DNA of 57,084 bases, taken from positions 1 through 57,084 of the forward strand of contig JADLHF010000080.1 in the NCBI GenBank assembly GCA_020848935.1, given 5' to 3'. This document shows, piece after piece, positions 27,518-35,933 of this stretch (within the stretch, counting starts at the first letter, position 1; each line of letters opens with the position of its first letter). Position numbers and translations under genes: made by a program. This stretch comes from Acetobacteraceae bacterium (GTDB lineage Bacteria; Pseudomonadota; Alphaproteobacteria; Acetobacterales; Acetobacteraceae). The notes under the pieces are model-generated. The model searched no databases. It was not told the origin of the DNA and worked only from the letters and a program-made list of their open reading frames with translations.

Positions 27518-27892
27518 ATGCGGGGCATGGTTCTGGCGCTGGCGCTGGCCAGCATCGCCCTGGGGGCGGTGGCGCAGGTGCTGCTGAAGCTGGGCATGAC
27601 CGCCGCTTCGATGCGCGCGGCCATCGATGCCGGGGCGCCGTGGGGCATCCTGCGCGCGGTGCTGCTCAGCCCCGGCGTGATCGGCGGGCTGGCGCTGTAT
27701 GGCCTGGGCACGGTGCTGTGGCTGGCGGTGCTGACGCGTGCCGAGCTGTCCCAGGCCTATCCCTTCGTCGGGCTCAGCTTCGTGCTGACGGCGGCGATGG
27801 GCTATTTCCTGTTTGCCGACGCGATGACCTTGCCGCGCATCGCCGGAATCGCCCTGATTGTTGCCGGCGTCGTGCTGGTCGGGCGCAACTGA
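27518..27892 (+). CDS. SMR/EamA-type small membrane protein, possible lipid-linked sugar flippase
   Basis: A 124-residue protein with four hydrophobic helices, a layout shared by SMR efflux proteins and ArnE/ArnF-type lipid-sugar flippases. The segments LGAVAQVLLKLGM and RAELSQAYPFVGLSFVLTA (split by a turn) resemble the ArnE/ArnF and EamA pattern more than EmrE, because the membrane-embedded glutamate of EmrE is not seen in helix 1. It starts 4 bp after the HAD-UbiA gene, so a role in flipping that product is plausible. Confidence 0.8.
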   Translation: MRGMVLALALASIALGAVAQVLLKLGMTAASMRAAIDAGAPWGILRAVLLSPGVIGGLALYGLGTVLWLAVLTRAELSQAYPFVGLSFVLTAAMGYFLFADAMTLPRIAGIALIVAGVVLVGRN

Positions 27893-27975
27893 TCGCGGCG
27901 CGCGGTATCGTGTCTGGCGGCGGCGCGCCGCACGCCCCATATCCCGCCGCAGCGACTTCGCTGGGAGAATCCACC

Positions 27976-28902
27976 ATGCCACGTGCCATACCGTTGCTGG
28001 CCGCCCTGCTGCTGCTTGCGGCCGTCCACCCGGCCGCGTCCCGCACGCTGGAGGTGGGGCCGACGCGCAGCTACAAGCTGCCGTCCGAGGCGATCCGCGC
28101 CGCCCGGGATGGCGACCGCATCGCGATCGACGCGGGGGAGTATTTCGACTGCGCCGTGGTCAGCGCCAGCAACCTGGTCATCGAGGGCACGGCGCCGGAC
28201 GGTGGCGCGGTGATGACCGACAAGGCCTGCCAGGGCAAGGCGCTGCTGGTCACCACCGGGCACGACATCACCCTGCGCAACCTGACCCTGACCCGCGTGC
28301 GCGTGCCCGACATGAACGGTGCGGGGATTCGCGCCGAGGGCACCAACCTGACCGTCGAGCGGGTGAAGTTCATCAACAACCAGAACGGCATCCTGGCGGC
28401 GGCGAACCCGCAGAGCACCATCATCATCCGCGACAGCGAGTTCCTGCGCAACGGGCATTGCTCGCCCTGCGCCCACGGCATCTACGTCAACGCGCTGAAG
28501 CTGCTGCGCGTGGAAGGCAGCAAGTTCGCCGACACGCGCCAGGCCCACCACATCAAGTCGCGTGCCCTGCGCACCGAAGTGATCGGCAGCGACCTGCGCG
28601 ACGGCGACACCGGCACCGCCAGCTACCACATCGACATCTCCAACGGCGGCAGCCTGGTGGTGCGTGGCACGACGATGCAGAAGGGTCCGAAATCGGAGAA
28701 CCACACCGCCGCCATCATGATCGGCGCCGAGGGCGTGACCCAGCCGACGCGGGAGATCACCATCCAGGACAACACGATGATCAACACCGGGGACTACCAG
28801 ACCTACATGGTGGTGAACCTGACCGCCACCGAGGCGATGCTGAAAGGCAACAAGCTGGTGGGCAAGGTGCTGCCGCTGAAGGGGGATGGCGTGGTGCAGT
28901 GA
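27976..28902 (+). CDS. Exported right-handed beta-helix protein
   Basis: A 308-residue protein with a signal peptide (PLLAALLLLAAVHPAASR) and a pectate-lyase-like parallel beta-helix: short repeats such as NLVIEGTAP, DITLRNLTLTRV, NLTVERVKFINNQNGI, TIIIRDSEFLRNG and LRVEGSKFADT. The pattern is typical of polysaccharide lyases or epimerases, but catalytic residues are not clear; it may only bind glycans. SD GGGAGA lies 8 bp before the ATG. It follows the flippase by 83 bp and precedes a glycosyltransferase. Confidence 0.82.
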   Translation: MPRAIPLLAALLLLAAVHPAASRTLEVGPTRSYKLPSEAIRAARDGDRIAIDAGEYFDCAVVSASNLVIEGTAPDGGAVMTDKACQGKALLVTTGHDITLRNLTLTRVRVPDMNGAGIRAEGTNLTVERVKFINNQNGILAAANPQSTIIIRDSEFLRNGHCSPCAHGIYVNALKLLRVEGSKFADTRQAHHIKSRALRTEVIGSDLRDGDTGTASYHIDISNGGSLVVRGTTMQKGPKSENHTAAIMIGAEGVTQPTREITIQDNTMINTGDYQTYMVVNLTATEAMLKGNKLVGKVLPLKGDGVVQ

Positions 28903-29005
28903 GGCGGACCAGGGAGCGGCGTCCGGCGCCACGGCGGCTGCCTTGACTCGGCTGAACCGCCCGTCGCAAGTATCGCCGATGCCCTTCGTGCACGATTAGC
29001 GCCGC

Positions 29006-30451
29006 ATGCCCGAGCCGCCCGACGCGCCCGCTTCGACAGACCTGCAGTTGGTCCAGGCGCGCGCAGCGCTTGCCCGCGCCCGGTCGGCCCTGCTGAGCAC
29101 CTCGCTGGAGTTGAACCGCCGTGACGCCAGCGATTTCGCGCCGGTCCTGGTGGGGTTGGAATCGCTGTTGCGACGCTTCCCGACCGCCACCCAACTGGTG
29201 GTCCGCGCGGTCAAGGCGACTGCGTGGCTGTTGAGCGGGAATCTGGCCCGTTATCTGCGCGCCGACCGGCGGCGCCGCGGCGTCTACGCCATTGCAGCGC
29301 AACAACTGGCCAACGAGTCCGGCAGCGCCACGCCGCGCCCGCCCCAGCTACCGGCCCAGGGTGCGGGCGTGTTCCTGGTTGTCGATCAGGGGGTCTGCAC
29401 CCCTGACCAGGACGCGGGGTCCAGGACCACGATGAGCATTGTCATGGCGATGCGCGACCTCGGATGGGCGGTCTGGTACTGGAACCATGACCGGCGCCAT
29501 GGCGGGCGCTACACGGTGGCGCTGGAAGCCATCGGTGTCGGCGTGCTCGATGCGCGGTGGGACGGGACGCTGGATGCGTGGCTGGCGCAGTACGGGGCGA
29601 GCCTTGACCACGCGATGGTCATGCGCCCGCGTGTGGCGCGCGATGTGCTGCCGGTGATCTTCCGCCATGCGTCCTGCCGGCTGAGCTACTATGGCCATGA
29701 CCTGCATTTCGCGCGGCTGCGCCTGCAGGCCGAAAGGCTGGACGACCCGTTGATCGCCCATGACGCGGGCGAGTACCTCGCCCTCGAGCGCACGTTGTGG
29801 CGGCTGTTCGACGCCGTGCTTTACCCATCGGAGGACGAGATCGCCCAGGTTGTCGCGCTGGAACCTGCCGCCGTGGCCATGTCGATCCCGCCCTATGCGT
29901 TCGACAGCTTCCACCGTCGCATGGCGCCGCCAACGGGGCGCGGGATGCTGTTCGTCGGCGGCTTTCGCCACACGCCGAACGAGGAGGGGCTGCTGTGGTT
30001 CGTCGCCGCGATCCTGCCCCTGGTGCTGCGCGCGCTGCCCGACGCTGTCCTGCACGTGATCGGCTCGAACCCAACCCCCGCGGTTCTCGCCCTGGCCGGG
30101 CCGAACGTGGCGGTGGCTGGCGCGGTGGACGACGACGCGCTTGCGCGCGCCTACGATGCCGCGCGCGTTGTCATCGCACCGCTGCGGGTGGGCGCGGGGG
30201 TCAAGGGCAAGGTTGTGGAGGCGATGGCGCTCGGCGTGCCGGTGGTCACGACGACCGTTGGCGCCCAGGGTGTGGTGGGGCTGGAGCGCATCGTTCCGGT
30301 CATCGACGACCCGGCCGACCACGCCGCGGCCATTATTCGGCTGCTGACCGATGACGCGGTGTGGCAGCAGCAGTCACTGGCCCAATCCGACTACGCACAG
30401 CGCCATTTCTCCCGCGATGCAATCCGGCGAACACTCGCCACTGTACTGTAG
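29006..30451 (+). CDS. Glycosyltransferase (GT4-like, GT-B fold)
   Basis: A 481-residue cytoplasmic glycosyltransferase. The first 100 residues are helical and arginine-rich; the N-terminal Rossmann domain follows (GVFLVVDQGVCTPDQDAGS). The C-terminal donor domain holds GMLFVGGFRHTPNEEGLLWF (about 312-331) and the nucleotide-sugar site VGAGVKGKVVEAMALGVPVV (about 393-412). Probably builds a surface polysaccharide. It is the last plus-strand gene before a 430-bp gene-poor gap. Confidence 0.85.
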   Translation: MPEPPDAPASTDLQLVQARAALARARSALLSTSLELNRRDASDFAPVLVGLESLLRRFPTATQLVVRAVKATAWLLSGNLARYLRADRRRRGVYAIAAQQLANESGSATPRPPQLPAQGAGVFLVVDQGVCTPDQDAGSRTTMSIVMAMRDLGWAVWYWNHDRRHGGRYTVALEAIGVGVLDARWDGTLDAWLAQYGASLDHAMVMRPRVARDVLPVIFRHASCRLSYYGHDLHFARLRLQAERLDDPLIAHDAGEYLALERTLWRLFDAVLYPSEDEIAQVVALEPAAVAMSIPPYAFDSFHRRMAPPTGRGMLFVGGFRHTPNEEGLLWFVAAILPLVLRALPDAVLHVIGSNPTPAVLALAGPNVAVAGAVDDDALARAYDAARVVIAPLRVGAGVKGKVVEAMALGVPVVTTTVGAQGVVGLERIVPVIDDPADHAAAIIRLLTDDAVWQQQSLAQSDYAQRHFSRDAIRRTLATVL

Positions 30452-30882
30452 TGGCCACACAATCCGGTCATCGCCATTGCGAATCCCGAATACCATTGCG
30501 AAGCTGATGTGGAACGGCCTTTCGGGGGTTGGAAGGGCGGGCGAGATGTGATTTCGGGCAGGCGTTCAAATCCTGGCCGGAGACGCCGTGTGGTCCCGAT
30601 CACCCGTGCTCGGCATGACCGCACGGGATTGCGCCTGACAGGAAGCGGTACTTAATGGCATCCAAATGGCCCCCTGGCCGCTCGTGCCAGCGCCACGTCG
30701 CTCGATTGCCCTTGGCAGCGGGGGATTTTGAACATGGTCTTCCAGGCCCCGCGCGGCGGCATCGCGAGGAATCCGCCGGCCAGGGCGTTCCGGGCCAAGC
30801 CTGCCATGTCCTTGGATGGAAACGCACGGCGTGTTGACCGCCGGAATCGATCCCATCCAACACGAAAGACCCCGCACGTCGA
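30452..30882. other. Gene-poor gap between glycosyltransferase and methyltransferase
   Basis: About 430 bp with no convincing gene. Minus-strand frames at 30566-30958 and 30600-30863 are open but lack recognised motifs and a ribosome binding site; parts could be decayed mobile DNA next to the low-GC methyltransferase. No perfect terminal repeats were found. Confidence 0.4.
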
Positions 30883-31659
30883 TCAGGTGGGGCGCGATGC
30901 CCAGATGATTGTCTCGAAGCCGTAGAGCGCCCAGGTCTCGGGTATTCGCGTGCCGCATAGCATTCCGCGCGGCTCCGCCATCAATCCCTTGATGGCGCGA
31001 ACCAGGGGCCGATAACGCTTGTGCGCCACATCGATGCTGAATCCGTGTGCGGCGATCGCGGCGCAGATCGCATCGTAGTTCGGCACCCGCTTGTGCGTAG
31101 GGTCGTCAAAGAAGTTCAACGTTCCCTTTCGCCGCGGAAATCGGGTGCTTGCTTCGCACGGAATAGCCAGGAATATCCGGCCGCCCGGTCGTACCGCGGC
31201 AAGCATGGCGGCCAGGGTACGGTCGGGATCATCGCAGTGCTCGATGTTGTGGCTGCTGACGACCGCGTCGAAGCTGGCCGCCATCGACTCGATGTGAATG
31301 TTGAAGTCTTCGACTGAGCTGATGATGTATTCGTCGGCTATTGAGTTCGGATCGGTGTCTTGTTTATAATCCGCAACATCAATCCCTATGTAGTAGAAAT
31401 CCGGCCTCAAGGTCTTGAATATTTTAGGTGAGTTATTTCCACAACCGACGTCCAGAACTCGCGACCCGGTTGGACATGAACGCAGGAATTCGATTTTCGA
31501 ATGCATATCCCAATAGTAAGTGCCTAGTTTTTTCTTTAGGCGGCGTGATTCATCCAGAATTTTTCTGATGATTATTTTTTGACTGCTGTAAAGACCCGAT
31601 TTGCCAGGATCGCTGGAACGTTTTACCATGGTGGTGAAATCATCGGCAATATGCCGCAT
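30883..31659 (-). CDS. SAM-dependent methyltransferase, low-GC island
   Basis: A 258-residue class I methyltransferase. Motif I is VLDVGCGNNSPKIF (about residues 71-84), post-I YIGIDVADYK, motif II region DAVVSSHNIEHCDDPDRTL, and motif III LAAVRPGGRIFLAIP. The acceptor may be a sugar or lipid of a surface glycan given the neighbouring glycosyltransferase. The 5' half is much more AT-rich than its surroundings: I counted 104 G or C in 240 bases (43 percent) at 31381-31620. That, plus AT-ending codons, indicates recent transfer. The start could also be the ATG at 31627-31629. Confidence 0.85.
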   Translation of the reverse strand: MRHIADDFTTMVKRSSDPGKSGLYSSQKIIIRKILDESRRLKKKLGTYYWDMHSKIEFLRSCPTGSRVLDVGCGNNSPKIFKTLRPDFYYIGIDVADYKQDTDPNSIADEYIISSVEDFNIHIESMAASFDAVVSSHNIEHCDDPDRTLAAMLAAVRPGGRIFLAIPCEASTRFPRRKGTLNFFDDPTHKRVPNYDAICAAIAAHGFSIDVAHKRYRPLVRAIKGLMAEPRGMLCGTRIPETWALYGFETIIWASRPT

Positions 31660-31806
31660 CTTGCTTCGATAGGCGATCCGGTTTCGTACTGAAAGTCCCG
31701 GCCGCCCAGTCCCCGCAAGATCATGCCGGAGACGGTTCGAGACGCCCGCTCAGAAGCGGCGCGCCGGCGTTCGCCGCCTATCCGCCCACTGCCGGTGTGC
31801 AAATCC

Positions 31807-33312
31807 CTACTTCCGCCCCGGCATCCGATGCCGGAACACCAGCGCCTCCGCCACATCCTGGCGCCGGATCACCGCCGCACCGGCAAGGTCGGCGATGCTG
31901 CGGGCCACGCGCAGGGTGCGGGTGTAGCCGCGTGCCGACAGCCGCAAGCGGTCGGCGGCCTGTTCGGCCAGCGCGCGGGCCTCGGGCGCCAGTTCCAGCC
32001 TGGTTGCGTCGGCTTCGGCGTTGCTCGCCGGGCCCTCCGCGCCGTAGCGTGCGACCTGCAATTCCCGTGCTGCCAGCACCCGGGCCGCGACCACCGCGCT
32101 CGCCTCGCCCGGCGGCGCGCGCGACAGTTCCGAGGGCGGGATCGGCTGCACCTCCACCGTCAGGTCGATGCGGTCCAGCAGCGGGCCGCTGATGCGCCCC
32201 TGGTAGTCCTCGCCGCAACGTGGCGCGCGGCCGCATTCGCGCGCGGCATCGCCGAGATAGCCGCAACGGCACGGGTTCATCGCCGCCACCAGCTGGAACC
32301 GCGCGGGGTAGGTGACATGGGCCGCGGCGCGCGAGACCGTGGTGCGCCCGGCCTCCATCGGCTGGCGCAGCGCCTCCAGCGCGGCACGCGGAAATTCCGG
32401 CAACTCGTCCAGGAACAGCACGCCGCGGTGCGCCAGGGAGACCTCGCCCGGTTTCGCCCGCTGCCCGCCGCCGGCGAGTGCTGCCATGCTGGCCGAGTGG
32501 TGCGGCTCGCGGAAGGGCGGGCGCATCACCAGCCGCCCACCCTCCAGCATGCCGGCCACCGAATGCACCATGCTGACCTCCAGGGCGGCCAGCGGCGTCA
32601 GGTCCGGCAGCAGCCCTGGCAGGCGTGCGGCCAGCATCGACTTGCCGGAACCGGGCGGGCCGATCAGCAACAGGTTGTGCGCGCCGGCCGCGGCGATCTC
32701 CAGCGCGCGGCGGGACGCCTCCATCCCCCGCACCTCGGCCAGGTCGGCCATCGGTCCCGCCGGGGCCACGCCGGCCAGCACCGGCGGCGACAGCACCTGG
32801 GTGCCGCGGAAATGGTTCACCAGCGCCAGCAGGTCGGGTGCTGCCAGCACCTCGAACCCCGTGCCGGCCCAGGCGGCCTCGCCGCCCTGCGGTCCCGGGC
32901 AGATCAGGCCGAGCTCGCGCGCCGAGGCCGCCATGGCCGCCGGCAACACGCCGGCGACGGGGTTCAGCCTTCCGTCCAGCGACAATTCGCCCAGGGCGGC
33001 GAACTCGCCCAGCTCCTCCCGCGGCAGGATCTCCATCGCCGCCAGCACCGCCAGCGCGATCGGCAGGTCGAAATGGCTGCCTTCCTTCAGCAGGTCGGCG
33101 GGCGCCAGGTTGATCAGCACCCGCTTCGGCGGCAGCGACAGCCCCATGGCAGTCAGCGCCGCGCGCACCCGCTCGCGCGCCTCGCCCACCGCCTTGTCCG
33201 GCAGGCCGACGACAAGGAACGCCGGCAGTCCCGGTGAGATCTGCACCTGCACCTCCACCGGCACGGCGTCGATGCCCGCGAAGGCGAAACTCTGGATGCG
33301 TGCGATCGTCAC
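31807..33312 (-). CDS. comM: YifB/ComM family Mg-chelatase-like AAA+ ATPase
   Basis: A 501-residue protein: N-terminal Lon-protease-like fold (residues about 1-165, with GLPDKAVGEARERVRAAL), AAA+ chelatase module with Walker A GPPGSGKSML (about 216-225), Walker B GVLFLDELPEF and the sensor region VAAMNPCRCGYLG, then a zinc-type cysteine set (CRCG, ECGRAPRCGEDYQ) and a C-terminal helical lid. ComM is a hexameric helicase that promotes branch migration when transforming DNA is integrated; other bacteria keep it without known competence. The GTG start follows from the family start MTIARIQSF. Confidence 0.93.
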   Translation of the reverse strand: MTIARIQSFAFAGIDAVPVEVQVQISPGLPAFLVVGLPDKAVGEARERVRAALTAMGLSLPPKRVLINLAPADLLKEGSHFDLPIALAVLAAMEILPREELGEFAALGELSLDGRLNPVAGVLPAAMAASARELGLICPGPQGGEAAWAGTGFEVLAAPDLLALVNHFRGTQVLSPPVLAGVAPAGPMADLAEVRGMEASRRALEIAAAGAHNLLLIGPPGSGKSMLAARLPGLLPDLTPLAALEVSMVHSVAGMLEGGRLVMRPPFREPHHSASMAALAGGGQRAKPGEVSLAHRGVLFLDELPEFPRAALEALRQPMEAGRTTVSRAAAHVTYPARFQLVAAMNPCRCGYLGDAARECGRAPRCGEDYQGRISGPLLDRIDLTVEVQPIPPSELSRAPPGEASAVVAARVLAARELQVARYGAEGPASNAEADATRLELAPEARALAEQAADRLRLSARGYTRTLRVARSIADLAGAAVIRRQDVAEALVFRHRMPGRK

Positions 33313-33370
33313 GGCGGCGAGTGTCGCAGCCGCTGGTGCCGATCGTCAACGAGCCGGCCGCGGCGCCCGG

Positions 33371-34126
33371 TCACGCCCGAATGGTAAAGCCGCCATCGCA
33401 GGGAATCGCCGCCCCGGTGACGAAGTCGCTGGCCGGCGAGGCGAGGAACACCGCAATCCCCGACAGGTCCGCCGGCACGCCCCAGCGCCCGGCCGGGGTG
33501 CGCGCCAGCACGCTTTCGTTCAGTCCCGGCACCTGCTCGCGCGCCGTACTGGTGAGGTCGGTGTCGATCCAGCCGGGCAGCACCGCGTTGGCCTGGATGT
33601 TGTCCTTTGCCCAGGCGGTGGCGCAAACCCGGGTGAACTGCACGATCGCCCCCTTGCTGGCCGCGTACGGGCCGGCATGCGGCGCGCCCATCAAGGTCAT
33701 CACCGAGCCGATATTGATGATCTTGCCGCCGCCCGCCTTCAGGAACGCATGATACGCCACCTGGCTCAGCAGGAACGCGCTGGTCATGTTGGTGTCCATC
33801 ACCCGGTGCCATTCCTCCTCGGTATGGTCCTGCGGAAACTTCCGCACCGCGATGCCGGCATTGTTCACCAGGATGTCCAACCGGCCGAATTTTGCCACCG
33901 TCTGTGCCACCAGGGCCTCGCACTGCGCCTTCTTGGTGACATCGGCGGCAATGAACGCCGCGCGCTCGCCCAGCCCCTTGGCCGCGGCCTCGCCCTTGGC
34001 CTTGTTGCGGCCGGAGATCACCACGCTGGCGCCGGCGGCGTACAGGCCCTGGGCCATGCCCAGGCCGATGCCGCCATTGCCGCCGGTGACGAGGGCAACC
34101 TTGCCGGTGAGGTCGAACGGATTCAT
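33371..34126 (-). CDS. Short-chain dehydrogenase/reductase (gluconate 5-dehydrogenase/KduD-like)
   Basis: A 251-residue classical SDR. Cofactor motif TGGNGGIGLGMA (about residues 14-25), NNAGI (about 89), catalytic IGSVMTL serine, YAASKGAIVQ (Tyr and Lys about 157-161) and the C-terminal substrate loop DFVTGAAIPCDGGFTI. Acts on a hydroxyl/keto substrate with NAD(P); sequence tone is of sugar-acid dehydrogenases. It stands between comM and the M81 gene on the minus strand; the 170-bp upstream gap carries two palindromic repeats. Confidence 0.88.
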   Translation of the reverse strand: MNPFDLTGKVALVTGGNGGIGLGMAQGLYAAGASVVISGRNKAKGEAAAKGLGERAAFIAADVTKKAQCEALVAQTVAKFGRLDILVNNAGIAVRKFPQDHTEEEWHRVMDTNMTSAFLLSQVAYHAFLKAGGGKIINIGSVMTLMGAPHAGPYAASKGAIVQFTRVCATAWAKDNIQANAVLPGWIDTDLTSTAREQVPGLNESVLARTPAGRWGVPADLSGIAVFLASPASDFVTGAAIPCDGGFTIRA

Positions 34127-34180
34127 CCTGTCGCTCCCTTGTGACTAGTTTATATCCATTTCGGATTGGGGTTATAAGAA

Positions 34181-34300
34181 AGATCTTCTTTTTCTGAAGA
34201 AAAAGAAGCAAAAAGATTTTTTATTCATTTTGCCTGCGTTATGGCGCGATGAACAGAAGTTTTTTGGTTCTTTTTTTCAAAAAAGAACATCCTTACCTAC
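34181..34300. repeat. AT-rich palindromic intergenic repeat pair, copy B
   Basis: Two related elements in opposite orientation. Left: CTTCTTTTTC-TGAA-GAAAAAGAAG (34185-34208). Right: GTTCTTTTTT-TC-AAAAAAGAAC (34267-34288). They fill most of the gap between the M81 stop and the SDR start. The right element and its flanks (about 42 bp from 34257) are nearly identical to 40911-40952. The left element reads, on the minus strand, like copy A at 22880-22920. Confidence 0.8.
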
Positions 34301-35802
34301 CCCGACACCCGATTGGACATCGGCCGCAGCCGCAACCCCGGCCGCAGATTCTTGAACGGCAACTCGGCGGGATCGGCCACCGCCGGCCCCGGTGCCGCGC
34401 CCACCAGCACAGCTTCGGCGATCGGCTGGTAGTCGGCGCGGAAATGCACCGAGGATTTCAGCACGATGATGCCGCATTCCGCCGGCTCGATGCCGACGTG
34501 GCGGATCAGCGACTGGTCCAGCGCCTGCATCTTGCGCGACACCACGATCACGCGCACCCCGCCGCATTCGATCAGCGCCGAGGGCCCGAGATCGGCGTAG
34601 TTGCCCTTCGCCATCGGCCCGGTGCCGACGAACCTGCCGTCGGTCAGCTTCAGCACTTTCGCGGCGACCGCGATCGGCACGCCATCGGACTTGCCGCCGA
34701 GCGACAGGGCAACCGTCGCCCCTTCGCCGGCTTCATGGATGGCCGCGGCACTTTCGGCGTCGTTGATCAGCGCCAGCACCGCGCCGGTAGCATTCTGCGC
34801 GATCAACTCGGCCAGCATGCCGGTGGTGTCGCCATGCCCGCCGGCGCCGGGATTGTCCTGGGTGTCGGCGATCACGATCGGCTTCTTCGCGCCCTTGCTC
34901 AGCCGGATCGCCTCGGCCACCACCTGGTCCGCCGGCAGTACCGCCCCGGCAAAGCTCGCCTCCCGCGCATCGATGAACGCCTTCAGCGCGTCCACCGCAT
35001 TGTCGGCCTGCGCCTGGGTATCGGCATAGGCGGCCAGCGCCACGCCGCAATCCTTGAAATCGGCGTAGGGGAAGCCGAAGCAGAACGCCACCTCCGCCAC
35101 CCCTGGCGCGGTGCCCAGTCGCGCCCGCTCCTCCAGCACCGGGGCCATCGGCGCCACCAGGGTGCACTGCATCGGCAGCGAAATGAAGAAATCGACCTGC
35201 CGGAACGCCTTCGCCCAGGGCCGGCCGCGGCGGATGCGCTCCACCAGCAGTCCCATCGCCTGGTCGCCGGCCGCGCGCATATCGACATGGGGATAGGTGC
35301 GGAAAGGCACCAGCGCGTCGCAGCGATCGACCATCTCGGGGGTCAGGTTGCAGTGCGGGTCGAGCGAGATGGTCAGCGGCAGGTCGCCGACGATGGCGCG
35401 CACCCGGCGCAGGATCTCGCCCTCCATGTCCGGGAAGCTGTCGGCCACCGCGGCGCCGTGCAGGTCCAGGTAGATGCCGTCGAGCGGCCCGGCATCGAGC
35501 GCCTTGGACAATTCGGCCAGCATCAGCGCCGTGATCCGCTCGAACGCCTCGTCCTGCACCGGTCCGGCCGGATTGGCGAAGCACCAGGCCAGCGGCACCA
35601 GTTCGATGCCGCCGATCGCCTGCGCCCGCGCGACGGCGCCGGCGATCGGCACCGAGGTGCCATCGACGGCCGCGAACAGGCCGTCCCCCACGGTCAGCTT
35701 CGGAAATCCGCCGGGTTGCACGAAATCCACATACCGCGTCGGGCGCGGGGCGAAGGAATGGCTCTCGTGCATGAAGCCGCCGACGGCGATGCGAAGTGAC
35801 AT
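34297..35802 (-). CDS. M81 family metallohydrolase (MlrC-like)
   Basis: A 501-residue protein of the MlrC family, named after the microcystin-degrading zinc peptidase but common in bacteria that lack microcystin. It has the N-terminal GGFMHESHSF and LDGIYLDLHGAAVAD, the metal-binding stretch SLDPHCNLT and TYPHVDMRAAGDQAM, and the C-terminal MlrC domain (VIADTQDNPGAGGHGD, GGKSDG). It likely hydrolyses a linear peptide or amide. The ATG at 35800-35802 fits the family start MSLRIAVGGF. It is divergent from the acetylpolyamine amidohydrolase gene across 131 bp, which may share control. Confidence 0.88.
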   Translation of the reverse strand: MSLRIAVGGFMHESHSFAPRPTRYVDFVQPGGFPKLTVGDGLFAAVDGTSVPIAGAVARAQAIGGIELVPLAWCFANPAGPVQDEAFERITALMLAELSKALDAGPLDGIYLDLHGAAVADSFPDMEGEILRRVRAIVGDLPLTISLDPHCNLTPEMVDRCDALVPFRTYPHVDMRAAGDQAMGLLVERIRRGRPWAKAFRQVDFFISLPMQCTLVAPMAPVLEERARLGTAPGVAEVAFCFGFPYADFKDCGVALAAYADTQAQADNAVDALKAFIDAREASFAGAVLPADQVVAEAIRLSKGAKKPIVIADTQDNPGAGGHGDTTGMLAELIAQNATGAVLALINDAESAAAIHEAGEGATVALSLGGKSDGVPIAVAAKVLKLTDGRFVGTGPMAKGNYADLGPSALIECGGVRVIVVSRKMQALDQSLIRHVGIEPAECGIIVLKSSVHFRADYQPIAEAVLVGAAPGPAVADPAELPFKNLRPGLRLRPMSNRVSG

Positions 35803-35933
35803 GGGCAGGGGTTCCGGTTGCTGGGGGGCGGATGGTCGGCGGTATCGCCGCGTCTGACAAGGCCGGGCGCGATATCCCGTTGACCAGGTCTCTTCCTCCC
35901 CCGACATTCTCCCCCCCAGCCGGAGATGCCGCG

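Noticed and set aside
30566-30958. Minus-strand frame that might be a transposase remnant
   Set aside because: No DDE-type or other transposase motif could be recognised and no terminal inverted repeats were found.
34267-34288. Intrinsic terminator after the M81 gene
   Set aside because: The stem is AT-rich and the bases after it on the minus strand are A-rich, not U-rich, so it does not fit the intrinsic terminator pattern.
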